64,000 bases of DNA from Gordonia rubripertincta (GCF_038024875.1 NZ_CP136136.1:4588001-4652000); one strand, 5' to 3'; counted from the first letter of the stretch, positions 54,470-64,000 are shown. Notes: generated by a model not told the origin, from the sequence alone. Program-made: numbers and translations.

Positions 54470-56668
54470 GTGGCATCGACGACTCGAGTAGTGGCGCCGG
54501 AGTCGGCCCCCTCGACGCCGACGACCCCCGCCTACCGCACCGACCTCGACGGTCTGCGCGGCATCGCGATCACCCTCGTGGCCTGCTTCCACGTGTGGTT
54601 CGGGAAAGTCTCCGGCGGCGTCGACGTCTTTCTCACCCTGTCGGGATATTTCTTTCTCGGTTCACTCCTCCGGCACGCGATCTACGCACAGAAGCCGAAC
54701 GTCACCTTCCGCGACACCCTCAACCCGTGGCCGCGGCTGAAACGACTGCTGAAGCGACTCCTACCCGCCCTGATCACCGTGTTGCTCGCGGCCACAGTGC
54801 TCACCGTCGTGGTCCTGCCGCAGACCCGCTGGGCCAACATCGGTAACGAGGTCGTGGCCAGCGCCCTGTACTACCAGAACTGGTACCTGGCACTGAACTC
54901 CCAGGACTACCTGGCCGCGAGTTCGGCCAACAGTCCCCTGCAGCACATCTGGTCGATGTCGATGCAGGGACAGTTCTTCCTGCTGACCCTGATCGTCGCC
55001 ATGGCGTTCGCCGGAGTCCTGAAGCTGCTGGCCAAGGCCGCCCGCCCGTTCGCAGATCCGCGCGTCATCCGGGTCCTGGTCTTCGCCGCGGTCCTCGTCG
55101 TCGCCCTGGGGTCGTTCTGGTGGGCTCACCGCGGCATGGCGATCAACCAGCCGTACAACTACTACTCGACGATCTCGCGACTGTGGGAGCCGCTGGTCGG
55201 CGGCCTGCTCGCGATCTGGCTGCCGAGCCTGCGCGTGCCCAACTGGGTGCGCAACCTGGCCACTGCCGGAGCGCTCGCGCTCATCATCAGCTGCGGCTGG
55301 TGGATCGACGGTGTCGACGAGTACCCGGGCCCGATGGCACTCGTCCCCGTCGGTGCGACACTCCTCATCATCTGGGCGGGCGCGACCGCACTGCAGAAGG
55401 CGCCGCACGGTTCGCACGTCGCGCCGGACCAGATGCCGGCCGCCAACCGCATGCTGGCGAGTACCTGGCCGGTGTGGCTGGGCACCATCGCCTACGCGCT
55501 GTATCTGTGGCACTGGCCGCTGCTGATCTTCTACCTGACCTGGCGAGACAAGAATCACGCGAACTTCCTCGAAGGAGTCGGCATCCTCGGGGTGTCGATC
55601 GGTCTCGCCTGGCTCACCAAGCGCTACATCGAGGACCCGCTCCGCGGCGGTGACCGGGTGGCCCTCGCCCGGGGGAACCGCGAGGGCCGGTCCCGCGGGC
55701 TGTCCTACACCGCGGTGGTGACGGCGATCCTGCTGCTCGGCAGTGTGGTCGCGGGAGTCGGCATCAAGGTGTGGGAGAACCACGTCGACAACATCGTCGT
55801 CGACACCAAGAACCTCGACCCGCGGTCGTACCCGGGTGCGCGTGCCCTGCTCGACAACTGGCCGGTCCCCGCGCTCGATCCTCAGCCGTCGGCGCTGGAA
55901 GTGATCCAGGACTACCCGGAGACCTCCACCGACGGATACATGAGCGACTTCACCGACAACGAGATTCACATCGGTGAGTACGGCGATCCGAACGCGACCC
56001 GCACGATCGCGCTGGCCGGCGGATCGCATGCGGAGATGTGGATCTCCGCACTCGACACCCTCGGCAAACGCAACGGGTTCAAGGTCAAGACCTACCTGAA
56101 GATGGGGTGCCCGCTGTCGACCAACCAGGTCCCCAAGCAGCGCGGCGTCCCCTACCCCGAGTGCTACGACTGGGGTCAGCGGGTCATCGAACAGGTCATC
56201 GCCGACAAGCCCGACGCGGTGTTCACCAATTCGACCCGCCCGCGCGACTATCAGCCCGGCGACTGGGTGCCGCCGGACTACACCCCGATCTTCGATCGCT
56301 TCCTCGACGCCGGCGTCCCGGTGTTCGGCATGCGGGACACGCCGTGGCCGAAGAACGGCAAGGGCACCATCGACACACCCATCTGCCTCGCCGACGGCGG
56401 CGACGCGGAGAGCTGCGGTTCGCGCCGTGCCGCCGTCCTCGCCCCCGAGGACCCGGCGCTCGAGCTCGCCGCCACCCGCCCGGACTTCCACCCGCTGGAC
56501 ATGTCGCGGGGTATCTGCACCGACGACTTCTGCCCCGCGATCGTCGGCAACATCACCGTCTACAAGGACCCACATCACCTCTCGGCGACGTTTGTCCGCA
56601 GTCTGACCGACGAGCTCGGCCGGCAGATGGAGGCCCAATTGCCCTGGACCGGCCCGCAGGTACCGTGA
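54470..56668 (+). CDS. Acyltransferase 3 / SGNH fusion membrane protein
   Basis: The 732-residue protein has an OafA-like acyltransferase-3 domain with about 10-11 helices (about 20-400): YRTDLDGLRGIAITLVACFHVW (conserved Arg/His), GVDVFLTLSGYF, LQHIWSMSMQGQFFLL and LYLWHWPLL. An extracytoplasmic SGNH hydrolase-like domain (about 440-732) has IALAGGSHAEMW and DPHHLSATFVR near the end. The pair transfers acyl groups to surface glycans or lipids. The M. tuberculosis counterpart is Rv1565c, next to treX. I prefer GTG 54470 as start; GTG 54380 would add 30 residues. Confidence 0.85.
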   Translation: MASTTRVVAPESAPSTPTTPAYRTDLDGLRGIAITLVACFHVWFGKVSGGVDVFLTLSGYFFLGSLLRHAIYAQKPNVTFRDTLNPWPRLKRLLKRLLPALITVLLAATVLTVVVLPQTRWANIGNEVVASALYYQNWYLALNSQDYLAASSANSPLQHIWSMSMQGQFFLLTLIVAMAFAGVLKLLAKAARPFADPRVIRVLVFAAVLVVALGSFWWAHRGMAINQPYNYYSTISRLWEPLVGGLLAIWLPSLRVPNWVRNLATAGALALIISCGWWIDGVDEYPGPMALVPVGATLLIIWAGATALQKAPHGSHVAPDQMPAANRMLASTWPVWLGTIAYALYLWHWPLLIFYLTWRDKNHANFLEGVGILGVSIGLAWLTKRYIEDPLRGGDRVALARGNREGRSRGLSYTAVVTAILLLGSVVAGVGIKVWENHVDNIVVDTKNLDPRSYPGARALLDNWPVPALDPQPSALEVIQDYPETSTDGYMSDFTDNEIHIGEYGDPNATRTIALAGGSHAEMWISALDTLGKRNGFKVKTYLKMGCPLSTNQVPKQRGVPYPECYDWGQRVIEQVIADKPDAVFTNSTRPRDYQPGDWVPPDYTPIFDRFLDAGVPVFGMRDTPWPKNGKGTIDTPICLADGGDAESCGSRRAAVLAPEDPALELAATRPDFHPLDMSRGICTDDFCPAIVGNITVYKDPHHLSATFVRSLTDELGRQMEAQLPWTGPQVP

Positions 56669-56786
56669 CCTGCGTCTTTCGCAGCCTTTCCGACCTCCTG
56701 TACAGGCAGCTCCGCCGACTGACCGTTTCGGGCGGATGATCGGTCTCCGAGATGACCGCCTGACCCAACACGACTAGGGTCGACCC

Positions 56787-59318
56787 ATGACGTCGTCTCC
56801 ACAGGTGGGCAGTACCGATTCGCCGACCGAGGGTGAACAACCGGACCCGAGCACGACCGACACCCCGCCGGTCCCCATGCCGGACGACCCGGTCCAGGTC
56901 GATGCGCTCGTCGAACCCGAACCCGCACCCATCCCGGTGTGGCCGGGAACCCCGTACCCGCTCGGAGCGACCTACGACGGTGCGGGAACGAACTTCTCGC
57001 TGTTCTCCGAGGTCGCCGAGGCCGTCGAGCTGTGCCTCATCGACCGGGACGGCAAGGAACGGCGTATCCGGCTCGAAGAGGTCGACGGCTACTGCTGGCA
57101 CTGCTACCTGCCGAACGTGGTCCCGGGACAGTTCTACGGCTTCCGCGTGTACGGCCCCTACGATCCTGCCCGCGGACTGCGATGCGACCCGAGCAAGCTG
57201 CTTCTCGACCCGTACGGCAAGGCTTTCCACGGCGATTTCGACGGCGACCCCTCACTGTTCTCCTACCCGCTGCCGACACCCGACGACGCGGAGGACTCTG
57301 CCGGGGACCACGGCGAGGGACCTGCGGCGGACACCGGTGATGCGGCGGGCGGCGATCCGGAGAACGAGGCCGCCCCCGGGGACACCGATGCCGATGAGGT
57401 GGACACCGAAGCCGGCGACACCGAACCCGAGGGCGATGCAGACGAGGGCACTGCTGCCGACCGCGGGGTCACCGGAACCGCTGAGGCCACTAAAGCCAGT
57501 GATGATGCGGAATCGGTTGAGCTCGAGCCGCTTCCGGAGATCGATCCCGCGCCCGAGTATCCGATGCCCGGGCTCGACTCGCTGGGGCACACGATGGTCT
57601 CGGTGGTCATCAACCCGTACTTCGACTGGCAGAACGACCGGTCGCCCAACCGTCCCTACCACCAGACGGTCATCTACGAAGCCCACGTCAAGGGCATGAC
57701 CGCCACCCATCCCGGTGTGCCCGAGAGCCTGCGCGGCACCTACGCGGGACTCTGCCATCCGGTGATCATCGACCATCTCAAGTCTCTGGGGATCACCGCG
57801 ATCGAACTGATGCCGGTGCACCAGTTCATGCAGGACTTCACCCTCCGGGATCAGGGCCTGCGAAACTACTGGGGTTACAACACCTTCGGGTTCCTCGCCC
57901 CGCACATCGAGTACTCGTCGAACCCCGACCAACCCGCGAGCGCAGTGACCGAGTTCAAGGCGATGGTGCGCGAGTTCCACAACGCCGGCATCGAGGTCAT
58001 CCTCGATGTGGTCTACAACCACACCGCCGAGGGCAACCACCTCGGTCCGACGGTGTCTTTCCGCGGGATCGACAACGCCGCCTACTACCGTCTCGTGGAC
58101 GACAACCCCGAGATGTACATGGACTACACGGGTACCGGCAACAGCCTCAACGGACGGCATCCGCACACGTTGCAGCTCATCATGGACTCGCTGCGCTACT
58201 GGATCCTGGAGATGCACGTCGACGGTTTCCGCTTCGATCTCGCCTCGACGCTGGCCCGCGAACTCCACGACGTCGACCGACTCTCGGCGTTCTTCGATCT
58301 GGTGCAACAGGATCCGGTGGTGAGCCAGGTGAAGCTGATCGCCGAGCCGTGGGACATCGGCGAGGGTGGTTATCAGGTAGGCAACTTCCCGCCGTTGTGG
58401 ACCGAGTGGAACGGGAAGTACCGCGACACCGTGCGCGACTACTGGCGTGGCGAACCGTCGACGCTGGGCGAGTTCGCCTCCCGACTCACCGGGTCGTCGG
58501 ACCTGTACGAGGCGACCGGTCGCCGCCCGCTCGCGAGCATCAACTTCGTGATCGCCCACGACGGTTTCACGCTGCGTGACCTGGTGTCGTACAACGAGAA
58601 GCACAACGAGGCCAACGGCGAGGACAACCGCGACGGCGAGAGCCACAACCGGTCCTGGAACTGTGGCGTCGAGGGTCCGACCGACGATCCCGAGATCAAC
58701 GCCCTGCGTGCCCGGCAGCAGCGCAACATCCTGGCGACGCTGTTCTTGTCGCAGGGCACGCCGATGCTGGCCCATGGTGACGAGATCGGACGCACCCAGC
58801 AGGGCAACAACAACGTGTACTGCCAGGACTCCGAATTGTCCTGGGTGGACTGGTCTCTCGCCGAGGAGAACGCCGACCTCCTGGAGTTCACCCGCAAGGC
58901 CATCGCGCTGCGCACCGCCCATCCGGTGTTCCGCCGTCGACGCTTCTTCGGCGGCAAACCGATCCGATGGGGCGATCAGGCCCGAGACATCGCGTGGCTC
59001 ACCCCCGCCGGCGTGGAGATGACGTCCGAGGACTGGGACAGCGGATTCGGCAAGAGCCTCGCGGTGTTCTTCAACGGGAAGGGACTCGGAGAGAAGGACG
59101 AGCGCGGCGAGTGGGTCGTCGACGACTCGTTCTTCATCTGCTTCAACGCCCACTACGAGCCCATCGACTTCCATCTGCCGCCGGAGCAGTACGGCTCCGA
59201 GTGGGTCGGCGAACTCGACACGACCCATCCGACCGGCGACTCGGATCTGACTGCCGCATCCGGTCATTCGGTGACGGTGGGCGGTCGGTCGGTGCTCGTG
59301 CTGCGGGCGACGTCCTGA
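56787..59318 (+). CDS. glgX: Glycogen debranching enzyme GlgX/TreX with acidic insert
   Basis: The 843-residue GH13 isoamylase-type enzyme hydrolyses alpha-1,6 branches of glycogen. A CBM48 domain (about 55-150, PLGATYDGAGTNFSLFSE) precedes the barrel (from about 275): VIYEAHVKGMTATHPGVP, DVVYNHTAEGN, VDGFRFDLAST (nucleophile Asp), LIAEPWD (acid/base Glu) and FVIAHDGFTLRDLVSYNEKHNEANGE. Residues about 160-250 form an Asp/Glu/Ala/Thr-rich insert between CBM48 and barrel, and the first about 45 residues are Pro/Asp-rich. M. tuberculosis treX lacks such an insert as far as I recall. It is 20 nt upstream of treY, the same transcription unit. Confidence 0.94.
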   Translation: MTSSPQVGSTDSPTEGEQPDPSTTDTPPVPMPDDPVQVDALVEPEPAPIPVWPGTPYPLGATYDGAGTNFSLFSEVAEAVELCLIDRDGKERRIRLEEVDGYCWHCYLPNVVPGQFYGFRVYGPYDPARGLRCDPSKLLLDPYGKAFHGDFDGDPSLFSYPLPTPDDAEDSAGDHGEGPAADTGDAAGGDPENEAAPGDTDADEVDTEAGDTEPEGDADEGTAADRGVTGTAEATKASDDAESVELEPLPEIDPAPEYPMPGLDSLGHTMVSVVINPYFDWQNDRSPNRPYHQTVIYEAHVKGMTATHPGVPESLRGTYAGLCHPVIIDHLKSLGITAIELMPVHQFMQDFTLRDQGLRNYWGYNTFGFLAPHIEYSSNPDQPASAVTEFKAMVREFHNAGIEVILDVVYNHTAEGNHLGPTVSFRGIDNAAYYRLVDDNPEMYMDYTGTGNSLNGRHPHTLQLIMDSLRYWILEMHVDGFRFDLASTLARELHDVDRLSAFFDLVQQDPVVSQVKLIAEPWDIGEGGYQVGNFPPLWTEWNGKYRDTVRDYWRGEPSTLGEFASRLTGSSDLYEATGRRPLASINFVIAHDGFTLRDLVSYNEKHNEANGEDNRDGESHNRSWNCGVEGPTDDPEINALRARQQRNILATLFLSQGTPMLAHGDEIGRTQQGNNNVYCQDSELSWVDWSLAEENADLLEFTRKAIALRTAHPVFRRRRFFGGKPIRWGDQARDIAWLTPAGVEMTSEDWDSGFGKSLAVFFNGKGLGEKDERGEWVVDDSFFICFNAHYEPIDFHLPPEQYGSEWVGELDTTHPTGDSDLTAASGHSVTVGGRSVLVLRATS

Positions 59319-59338
59319 GACCGGCGGGCACAGACACG

Positions 59339-61648
59339 ATGAGCACTCGTCCGACACCACGGGCCACCTACCGATTCCAACTGAACGGCGACTTCGGGTT
59401 CGCCGACGTCACCGCGACCCTTGATCACCTCGTCGACCTCGGGGTCAGTCACGTCTACCTGTCTCCCATCGGCACGGCCGCAACCGGGTCGACCCACGGT
59501 TACGACTGGGTCCCGCCGCCCGCCGTGTCCGACGTCCTCGGTGGCATCGACGGTCTCCGTGAACTCCGTAAGGCGGCCTCCGAACGCGGCCTCGGCCTCA
59601 TCATCGACATCGTCCCCAACCACACCGGGGTGGCCGACGCGCTCGCCAACCCGTGGTTCGCGGACCTGTTGCGCCATGGCGCCCGGTCGGCCTACGCCTC
59701 GTACTTCGACGTCGACCTCAGCGAGGACAACGGCGCCGGGGGCAAGATCGCACTACCGGTCGTCGCCGCCGACGGAGACCTGAGCCCGCTCGAGATCGAC
59801 GAGCAGGGCAACCTGCGGTACTACGACCACGCCTTCCCGATCGCCCCCGGAACCGGCGACGGGAGCGCCGCGGAAGTCCATGCGCGCCAGCACTACAAGC
59901 TGGTGCCGTGGAACAGCGGACTGATCGGGTACCGCCGGTTCTTCACCGTCAACGAGCTCGCCGGCCTCCGGCAGGAGGACTCCACGGTCTACGAGGCCAC
60001 CCACGAATGGTTGCGGGAGCTCTTCGCCGAGGATCTCGTCGACGGTGTGCGCGTCGATCATCCGGACGGGCTCTGGGATCCCCAGCAGTACCTGCGCACT
60101 CTCCGCGCCGACGTCGGCGACGAGCGGCTGATCTACATCGAGAAGATCCTCGCGCCGGACGAGCCCCTCGAACCGACGCTGCCCGTCGAGGGCACCACCG
60201 GTTACGACCAGATGCGGATCATCGACGGACTGTTCGTCGCACCGTCGGGCGTCGTGCAGCTCACCGAACTCAACGAGCACATCACCGGCGAGACCGGCGA
60301 CGCGCAATGGTTCGCGTCGGTGGAGCACCAGCGCAAGCTGACGACGCTGCGCGAGTCCTTCCCCACCGAGCTCCGCCGGCTCGTCCGCGCGATCACCCAT
60401 TCCGACCCGGCCGCCGACTCCGACGCGATCGCCGACGCCTGCGCCGAACTCATCGCCGGCCTCGGTGTCTACCGCGCCGACTATCCGTCCCTGCGACCTC
60501 GCCTGGAGACGACCGCGGTGCGAATCGCCACCGAGAACCCTTCTCTGACACGAGCACTCGACGCCATCATGCGCGCCACCCGGAGTGCTGGTGCCGCGAC
60601 CTCACGCCTGGCGCAGACCTGTGGTGCGGTGACCGCGAAGTCCGTCGAGGACAGCCTCTTCTACCGCACGGCCCGACTGGTGTCGGCGCAGGAGGTGGGC
60701 GGCGATCCGGCGAACCCGGCGGTGTCGCTCAACGAATTCCACGACCACAACACCGAACGCGCCCACCGGTGGCCGCTGGCGATGACCGCGACATCGACGC
60801 ACGACACGAAGCGGGGCGAGGACGTCCGCGCCCGGATCGCCGTGCTCTCCCAGGTTCCCGAACGGTGGTCGCTGCTGATCGAACGCGTCTGGCTGGGGAC
60901 CGACATCCCGGACAATCTGGCGTGCTACTTCCTGTTGCAGAACATCTTCGGCGTGTGGCCGGTCGACGGAGAGGCCACCGGTGAACTGCGTGCCCGCATC
61001 GTCGAATACGCGCGCAAAGCCTGCCGCGAGGCCGGACTCAGGACCACGTGGACCGAGGTCGACGAGAAGTTCGAAGACGCGATCGAGCACTGGATCGAGC
61101 AGGTCACCACCGAGCCGATCGCGACCGCGGTTCGCGAACTGGTCGACCGGACCACCCCGGCCTTTCAGCAGGAAGCCCTCGCGCGCAAGGCGATCGCCAT
61201 CCTCGGACCCGGCGTCCCGGACATCTATCAGGGCACCGAATGGTGGGAGGACTCGCTCGTCGACCCGGACAACCGGCGGCCGGTGGATTTCGGTCGGACT
61301 CTGGAGCATCCGAAGGCCGAGCTCGTTCGTACCGCGCTCGAGGTCCGCGCCGCGCACCCGGAGGCCTTCGGTGCGTCGGCCACGTACGACCGCCTGCCGG
61401 TCGACGGCCCGGCCTCCGATCACGCCGTCGCCTTCAGCCGCGGCCCCGCCGGCGTCCCCGAGGTCGTCGTGGTCACCGCGCGGTTCACCCACAGCCTCAA
61501 ACCCGAATCGGCGGCCGGCACCGTTGTCGGGCTACCGCGCGGCGCTCGCTGGCGTGATGTCCGGAGCGGCGCGGTCTACGACTCGACGGTCGATCTGCAC
61601 ACCGTGCGCGCCGACCATCCGGTGGCGATACTCGTCTCTGATCACTGA
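59339..61648 (+). CDS. treY: Malto-oligosyltrehalose synthase
   Basis: The 769-residue GH13 enzyme isomerises the reducing-end alpha-1,4 bond of maltodextrin to alpha-1,1 (trehalosyl). It starts TYRFQLNGDFGFADVTATLDHLVDLGVSHVYLSPI and has DIVPNHTGV, VDGVRVDHPDGLWDP (nucleophile), YIEKILAPDE (acid/base) and STHDTKRGEDVRARI, all TreY-specific. The family is about 700-825 residues. ATG 59339 follows glgX directly. The usual third gene, treZ, is not downstream; a convergent mce-associated gene follows. Confidence 0.95.
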   Translation: MSTRPTPRATYRFQLNGDFGFADVTATLDHLVDLGVSHVYLSPIGTAATGSTHGYDWVPPPAVSDVLGGIDGLRELRKAASERGLGLIIDIVPNHTGVADALANPWFADLLRHGARSAYASYFDVDLSEDNGAGGKIALPVVAADGDLSPLEIDEQGNLRYYDHAFPIAPGTGDGSAAEVHARQHYKLVPWNSGLIGYRRFFTVNELAGLRQEDSTVYEATHEWLRELFAEDLVDGVRVDHPDGLWDPQQYLRTLRADVGDERLIYIEKILAPDEPLEPTLPVEGTTGYDQMRIIDGLFVAPSGVVQLTELNEHITGETGDAQWFASVEHQRKLTTLRESFPTELRRLVRAITHSDPAADSDAIADACAELIAGLGVYRADYPSLRPRLETTAVRIATENPSLTRALDAIMRATRSAGAATSRLAQTCGAVTAKSVEDSLFYRTARLVSAQEVGGDPANPAVSLNEFHDHNTERAHRWPLAMTATSTHDTKRGEDVRARIAVLSQVPERWSLLIERVWLGTDIPDNLACYFLLQNIFGVWPVDGEATGELRARIVEYARKACREAGLRTTWTEVDEKFEDAIEHWIEQVTTEPIATAVRELVDRTTPAFQQEALARKAIAILGPGVPDIYQGTEWWEDSLVDPDNRRPVDFGRTLEHPKAELVRTALEVRAAHPEAFGASATYDRLPVDGPASDHAVAFSRGPAGVPEVVVVTARFTHSLKPESAAGTVVGLPRGARWRDVRSGAVYDSTVDLHTVRADHPVAILVSDH

Positions 61649-61760
61649 AGGTCGTTGGACGGCCGATGCATTCGGCTCACCGGCCCGTCGTGGCCGGCCG
61701 CTTACGCTCCTCGCACCTGAAGGAGCGGAGGGTCGCGGCGCCGACAGGCGAAGCGGCCGA

Positions 61761-62555
61761 CTAGCCTGCCGGCGCCGGTGCGGAACTCGGCTGCGGCGCG
61801 GGTGCGCCACCGGCACCCGGCAGCGACTGCGACGGGTCGATCTGGCCGCTGGGACTACCGGGCGGGCCGTCGACCTCGGAGACCAGCCACTTGCCGTCCT
61901 CCTTGTCCAGGTCGAGCCGGAACACCATGAGACTGGTTCCGCCGGTGGGTAGTTTGACGCTTCGGCCGGTCACCTCGGCCATCACGACCGTCTTGGCGGA
62001 GTCGGTCTCCACCGTCTCGACCGCGACGACACTGATCTTCGAGGACACCTCGATCTTGAGGGCCTCGACATTCTGCTCGGTGTCGGCGCGCTCCTGCTCG
62101 AGACGCTTGCGCAGCTCCCCGGTCGACAGCGGACCGAGCAGTTCCTTGGAGTTGCCCGCATTGTCGGCGTTGAGGGTCGTCACCAGCTTGGTGACGAAAT
62201 CCGCCGAGGCGGTCTTGGCGTCGGCGAAGGCGGTCGCCTCGCTCTGCAAGGTGTACGTCCGCCAGCCGAGGAACCCGACAGCCGCGATCAGGGCGATGAC
62301 CACGAACGCACCGAGTGCGCGCTTGATCCCGCTCGCGGTGACCGTCAGCGAGAACTCCTTCTTACCGGTCGCGGGCTGCGGCTCGGGTGCAGTCGCAGGC
62401 TCGGGTCCCATGGGACCGGAACCGGTGCGACGCGCCGACTTTCCGCGCGGAGTCGCAGTGGCATCCGCAACGGGTTTCTCGGTGCCGACCTTCTCGGTGC
62501 CGGTCTCCTCGTCGGACACGTTCTTCTCGAGATCTGGCTTCTCAGGGTCTGTCAT
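61761..62555 (-). CDS. Mce-associated membrane protein
   Basis: The 264-residue protein has a charged cytosolic N-terminus (1-75), one membrane helix (about 79-102, ALGAFVVIALIAAVGFLGW) and an extracytoplasmic domain typical of Mam/Mas proteins (SKELLGPLSTGELRKRLEQERADTEQ, VSEVDGPPG). A Pro/Ala/Gly-rich tail ends it. It is the last gene seen of the mce operon, 26 nt after mceF. Such proteins stabilise Mce lipid transporters. Confidence 0.86.
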   Translation of the reverse strand: MTDPEKPDLEKNVSDEETGTEKVGTEKPVADATATPRGKSARRTGSGPMGPEPATAPEPQPATGKKEFSLTVTASGIKRALGAFVVIALIAAVGFLGWRTYTLQSEATAFADAKTASADFVTKLVTTLNADNAGNSKELLGPLSTGELRKRLEQERADTEQNVEALKIEVSSKISVVAVETVETDSAKTVVMAEVTGRSVKLPTGGTSLMVFRLDLDKEDGKWLVSEVDGPPGSPSGQIDPSQSLPGAGGAPAPQPSSAPAPAG

Positions 62556-62581
62556 CTACAGGTACGCAACTTGTCTGGTCG

Positions 62582-63754
62582 TCATTTGTCGAGCGGCACC
62601 GTGCGGGCATTCGGGTCGTAACCCGGTGGGGGCCCTGCGGTGTCGTCGCCCGGCGGTCGTGGGGCGTTGGCCGAACCACGGATCTGCTGGTTCGGATCCT
62701 CGGTCACACAGTACAGATTGGTCGGGATGGTCAGCTCGAGTACTTGGGTCGGCCGACGCGGGGTGACCGGGTAGTTGCAGCTCGGTCGCGGATACACCGA
62801 ACCGAACGCCCACCACGCGCCGTCGTGGAACATGGTGAGGCTCTTGATGCTCGCATCCCGGATCGATGGCATCAGCGTCGCGAGGGCCGGTGCACGCAGC
62901 GCGCCCTGCTCGGCGATGTCGAGGAACTGCTTCATCACGTCGGTCACCGGGTCGGTCAGCTGGTTGATCGAACCGGCGAGGCTGGTCATCTGCGACGGGC
63001 CGCGGTCGAGCAGCGTGCGCAGCTCCTTGTCGGAGGCCGCGGCGGCGTTGATCAGGTCGCTCAGCCCCGACACCGTGGTCCCGAAGTCGGGCTGGATGTC
63101 GGCGGTCGTCTTGAAGATGGTGCCCGCATTCTGGATCAGCTTCGTCGTCTCGGGCAACGCGGTGTAGAGCCGGGCGAAGATCGTTCCGCCCGAGTCGAAC
63201 AGCACCTCGAGATCGTTGGAGCCGTCCTCGGAGTACAGCGCGATCTTCAGGTTGTCCACGGCCGAGCGCAGTTGCGCCGGATCGATCTGCTGGATGAGTT
63301 CCAGCGAGGACTCGAGGAGATCGGAGAACGGCACGGTGACCTTGGTCTGCCCGGCCTCGATCACGTCGCCGTCCTTCAGGTATGGCCCCTCCGAGGTGGT
63401 CGGTTGGAAGTCGACGTACTGCTCGCCGGCCGCCGACAACCCCAGGGCGGAGACCTGGGTGTTGCGGTTGATCTTGTACCGGTCGTCGACCGAGACCTTC
63501 ACCGTCACCGAATCCGGCTGCACGCGAATGGTGTCGACCTCGCCGATACGCGCCCCGCGAAGGGTGACCCCCGAGGTCTCCTGCAGGCCGCCGGAGATCG
63601 GGAACTCGATGGTCAGCTTGTACTTGCCCGCCAACGGTTCCCACCGCAACGTGCCAAGCGACAGGTAGCCGAGCCCGACGACCATGACCAGGACGAGCCC
63701 GATGTTGCCGGCGAGTACGGAATGCTTGCGGAGGAAACCGAATACGCCGCTCAT
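62582..63754 (-). CDS. Mce-family lipid transporter subunit (MceF position)
   Basis: The 390-residue protein has an N-terminal membrane helix (about 10-32) and an MCE domain (about 35-120): YKLTIEFPISGGLQETSGVTLRGARIGEVD and GLSAAGEQYVDFQP. A helical needle/shaft region (about 125-300, e.g. SSLELIQQIDPAQLRSAVDNLK) follows, then a Pro-rich tail (PPGYDPNARTVPLDK). ATG 63754 overlaps the upstream gene (ATGA). It is the last of the six Mce subunits before the associated protein, so most likely MceF. The operon class (cholesterol, fatty acid) cannot be told. Confidence 0.88.
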   Translation of the reverse strand: MSGVFGFLRKHSVLAGNIGLVLVMVVGLGYLSLGTLRWEPLAGKYKLTIEFPISGGLQETSGVTLRGARIGEVDTIRVQPDSVTVKVSVDDRYKINRNTQVSALGLSAAGEQYVDFQPTTSEGPYLKDGDVIEAGQTKVTVPFSDLLESSLELIQQIDPAQLRSAVDNLKIALYSEDGSNDLEVLFDSGGTIFARLYTALPETTKLIQNAGTIFKTTADIQPDFGTTVSGLSDLINAAAASDKELRTLLDRGPSQMTSLAGSINQLTDPVTDVMKQFLDIAEQGALRAPALATLMPSIRDASIKSLTMFHDGAWWAFGSVYPRPSCNYPVTPRRPTQVLELTIPTNLYCVTEDPNQQIRGSANAPRPPGDDTAGPPPGYDPNARTVPLDK

Positions 63755-64000
63755 CCGCAGCACCCCTTGGTTCCGGTGAGTCGGGCGAGCAGCCGCGTGA
63801 GCGTCTGCTGGAGCGCTGCCGAGCCCGAATCGACGTCCTCGAGCTCGGGAAGCCTGCTCGCCGAGTCGAACCCGACGCCCGGGTTCAGCCAGTACACCTT
63901 TGCCGACACCGCAGCCGCGCTACCCGGCGTGGACTTGATCCACTTGGGGGTCAACGTGTGCAGGTTGTCGGCCAGCGACCCGAGCGGGCCGGCCGCCTGC
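63751..64000 (-). CDS. Mce-family protein, C-terminal part (MceE position)
   Basis: Only the last 83 or so residues are present; the gene continues beyond the right edge. The sequence GPLGSLADNLHTLTPKWIK...SAKVYWLNPGVGFDSASRLPELE is a C-terminal piece ending in TGTKGCCG. Its stop overlaps the ATG of the next Mce gene. The position makes it the MceE subunit, usually a lipoprotein; the lipobox would lie outside the window. Confidence 0.7.
   Translation of the reverse strand, partial: QAAGPLGSLADNLHTLTPKWIKSTPGSAAAVSAKVYWLNPGVGFDSASRLPELEDVDSGSAALQQTLTRLLARLTGTKGCCG

Noticed and set aside
61649..61760. Terminator between convergent treY and mce-associated gene
   Set aside because: GC-rich short complementary runs are present but no clean stem-loop could be defined.

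Overview
The window is high-GC actinobacterial DNA, almost certainly from a mycolic-acid-containing member of the Mycobacteriales and most like Gordonia. It carries a mycolate reductase (CmrA-like), an Mce operon end, a secreted gamma-class chorismate mutase, a cutinase, a 180-kDa-type NAD-glutamate dehydrogenase and a DUF222/HNH protein. Much of the gene order matches blocks I recall from Mycobacterium tuberculosis: Rv2469c-Rv2478c (bases 260-19493), Rv2509-Rv2511 (29416-32498), Rv1589-Rv1594 (43835-50354, interrupted) and Rv1563-Rv1570 (50407-61648). The interest lies mainly in what has been inserted into, or lost from, these blocks. No insertion sequence, integrase, rRNA or CRISPR array was seen.

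Layout. 1-13660: an HNH nuclease, truncated haemoglobin O, a GH13 alpha-glucosidase, a thioesterase pair, a doubly broken molybdopterin oxidoreductase, NAD-GDH and the ABC-F factor EttA. 13953-19055: a tightly coupled five-gene operon on the + strand (GH26-like secreted glycosidase, GAF-SpoIIE phosphatase, cellulose-synthase-like GT2, STAS anti-anti-sigma-like protein, HATPase anti-sigma-like kinase), inserted between ettA and an ssb-like gene. It looks like an exopolysaccharide synthase placed under a Rsb-type partner switch rather than c-di-GMP/PilZ control. 19059-26630: ssb-like gene, chorismate mutase, CopD-CtaG fusion, tRNA-Arg, GNAT, a two-gene unit in which both proteins carry a WXG motif (the second with an alpha/beta-hydrolase domain; candidate ESX/type VII substrate pair), and a uracil/xanthine permease divergent from a PadR regulator with a clear operator.

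27275-34457: FadH-like dienoyl-CoA reductase, CmrA, an HerA-like ATPase, oligoribonuclease, tRNA-His with terminator, and a YCII + ECF42-type sigma pair. 34483-39525: a SipW-type signal peptidase operon with two alternate-signal (TasA-like) exported proteins, next to a long secreted cutinase. Both promoter regions contain a TGTGA-N6-TCACC (Crp/GlxR-like) site. 39916-48442: CopB copper ATPase, a frameshifted DUF222/HNH gene, nadA-nadC (no nadB), a DUF1990/XRE operon divergent from a methionine aminopeptidase across a double operator, and the NAD regulator NrtR.

48405-54349: the biotin operon bioA-bioF-bioD-bioB-bsaP-DUF2567, divergent from the TetR regulator BioQ across three 17-bp operators. 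54470-61648: an acyltransferase-SGNH protein, then glgX/treX and treY. 61761-64000: the distal end of an mce operon on the minus strand.
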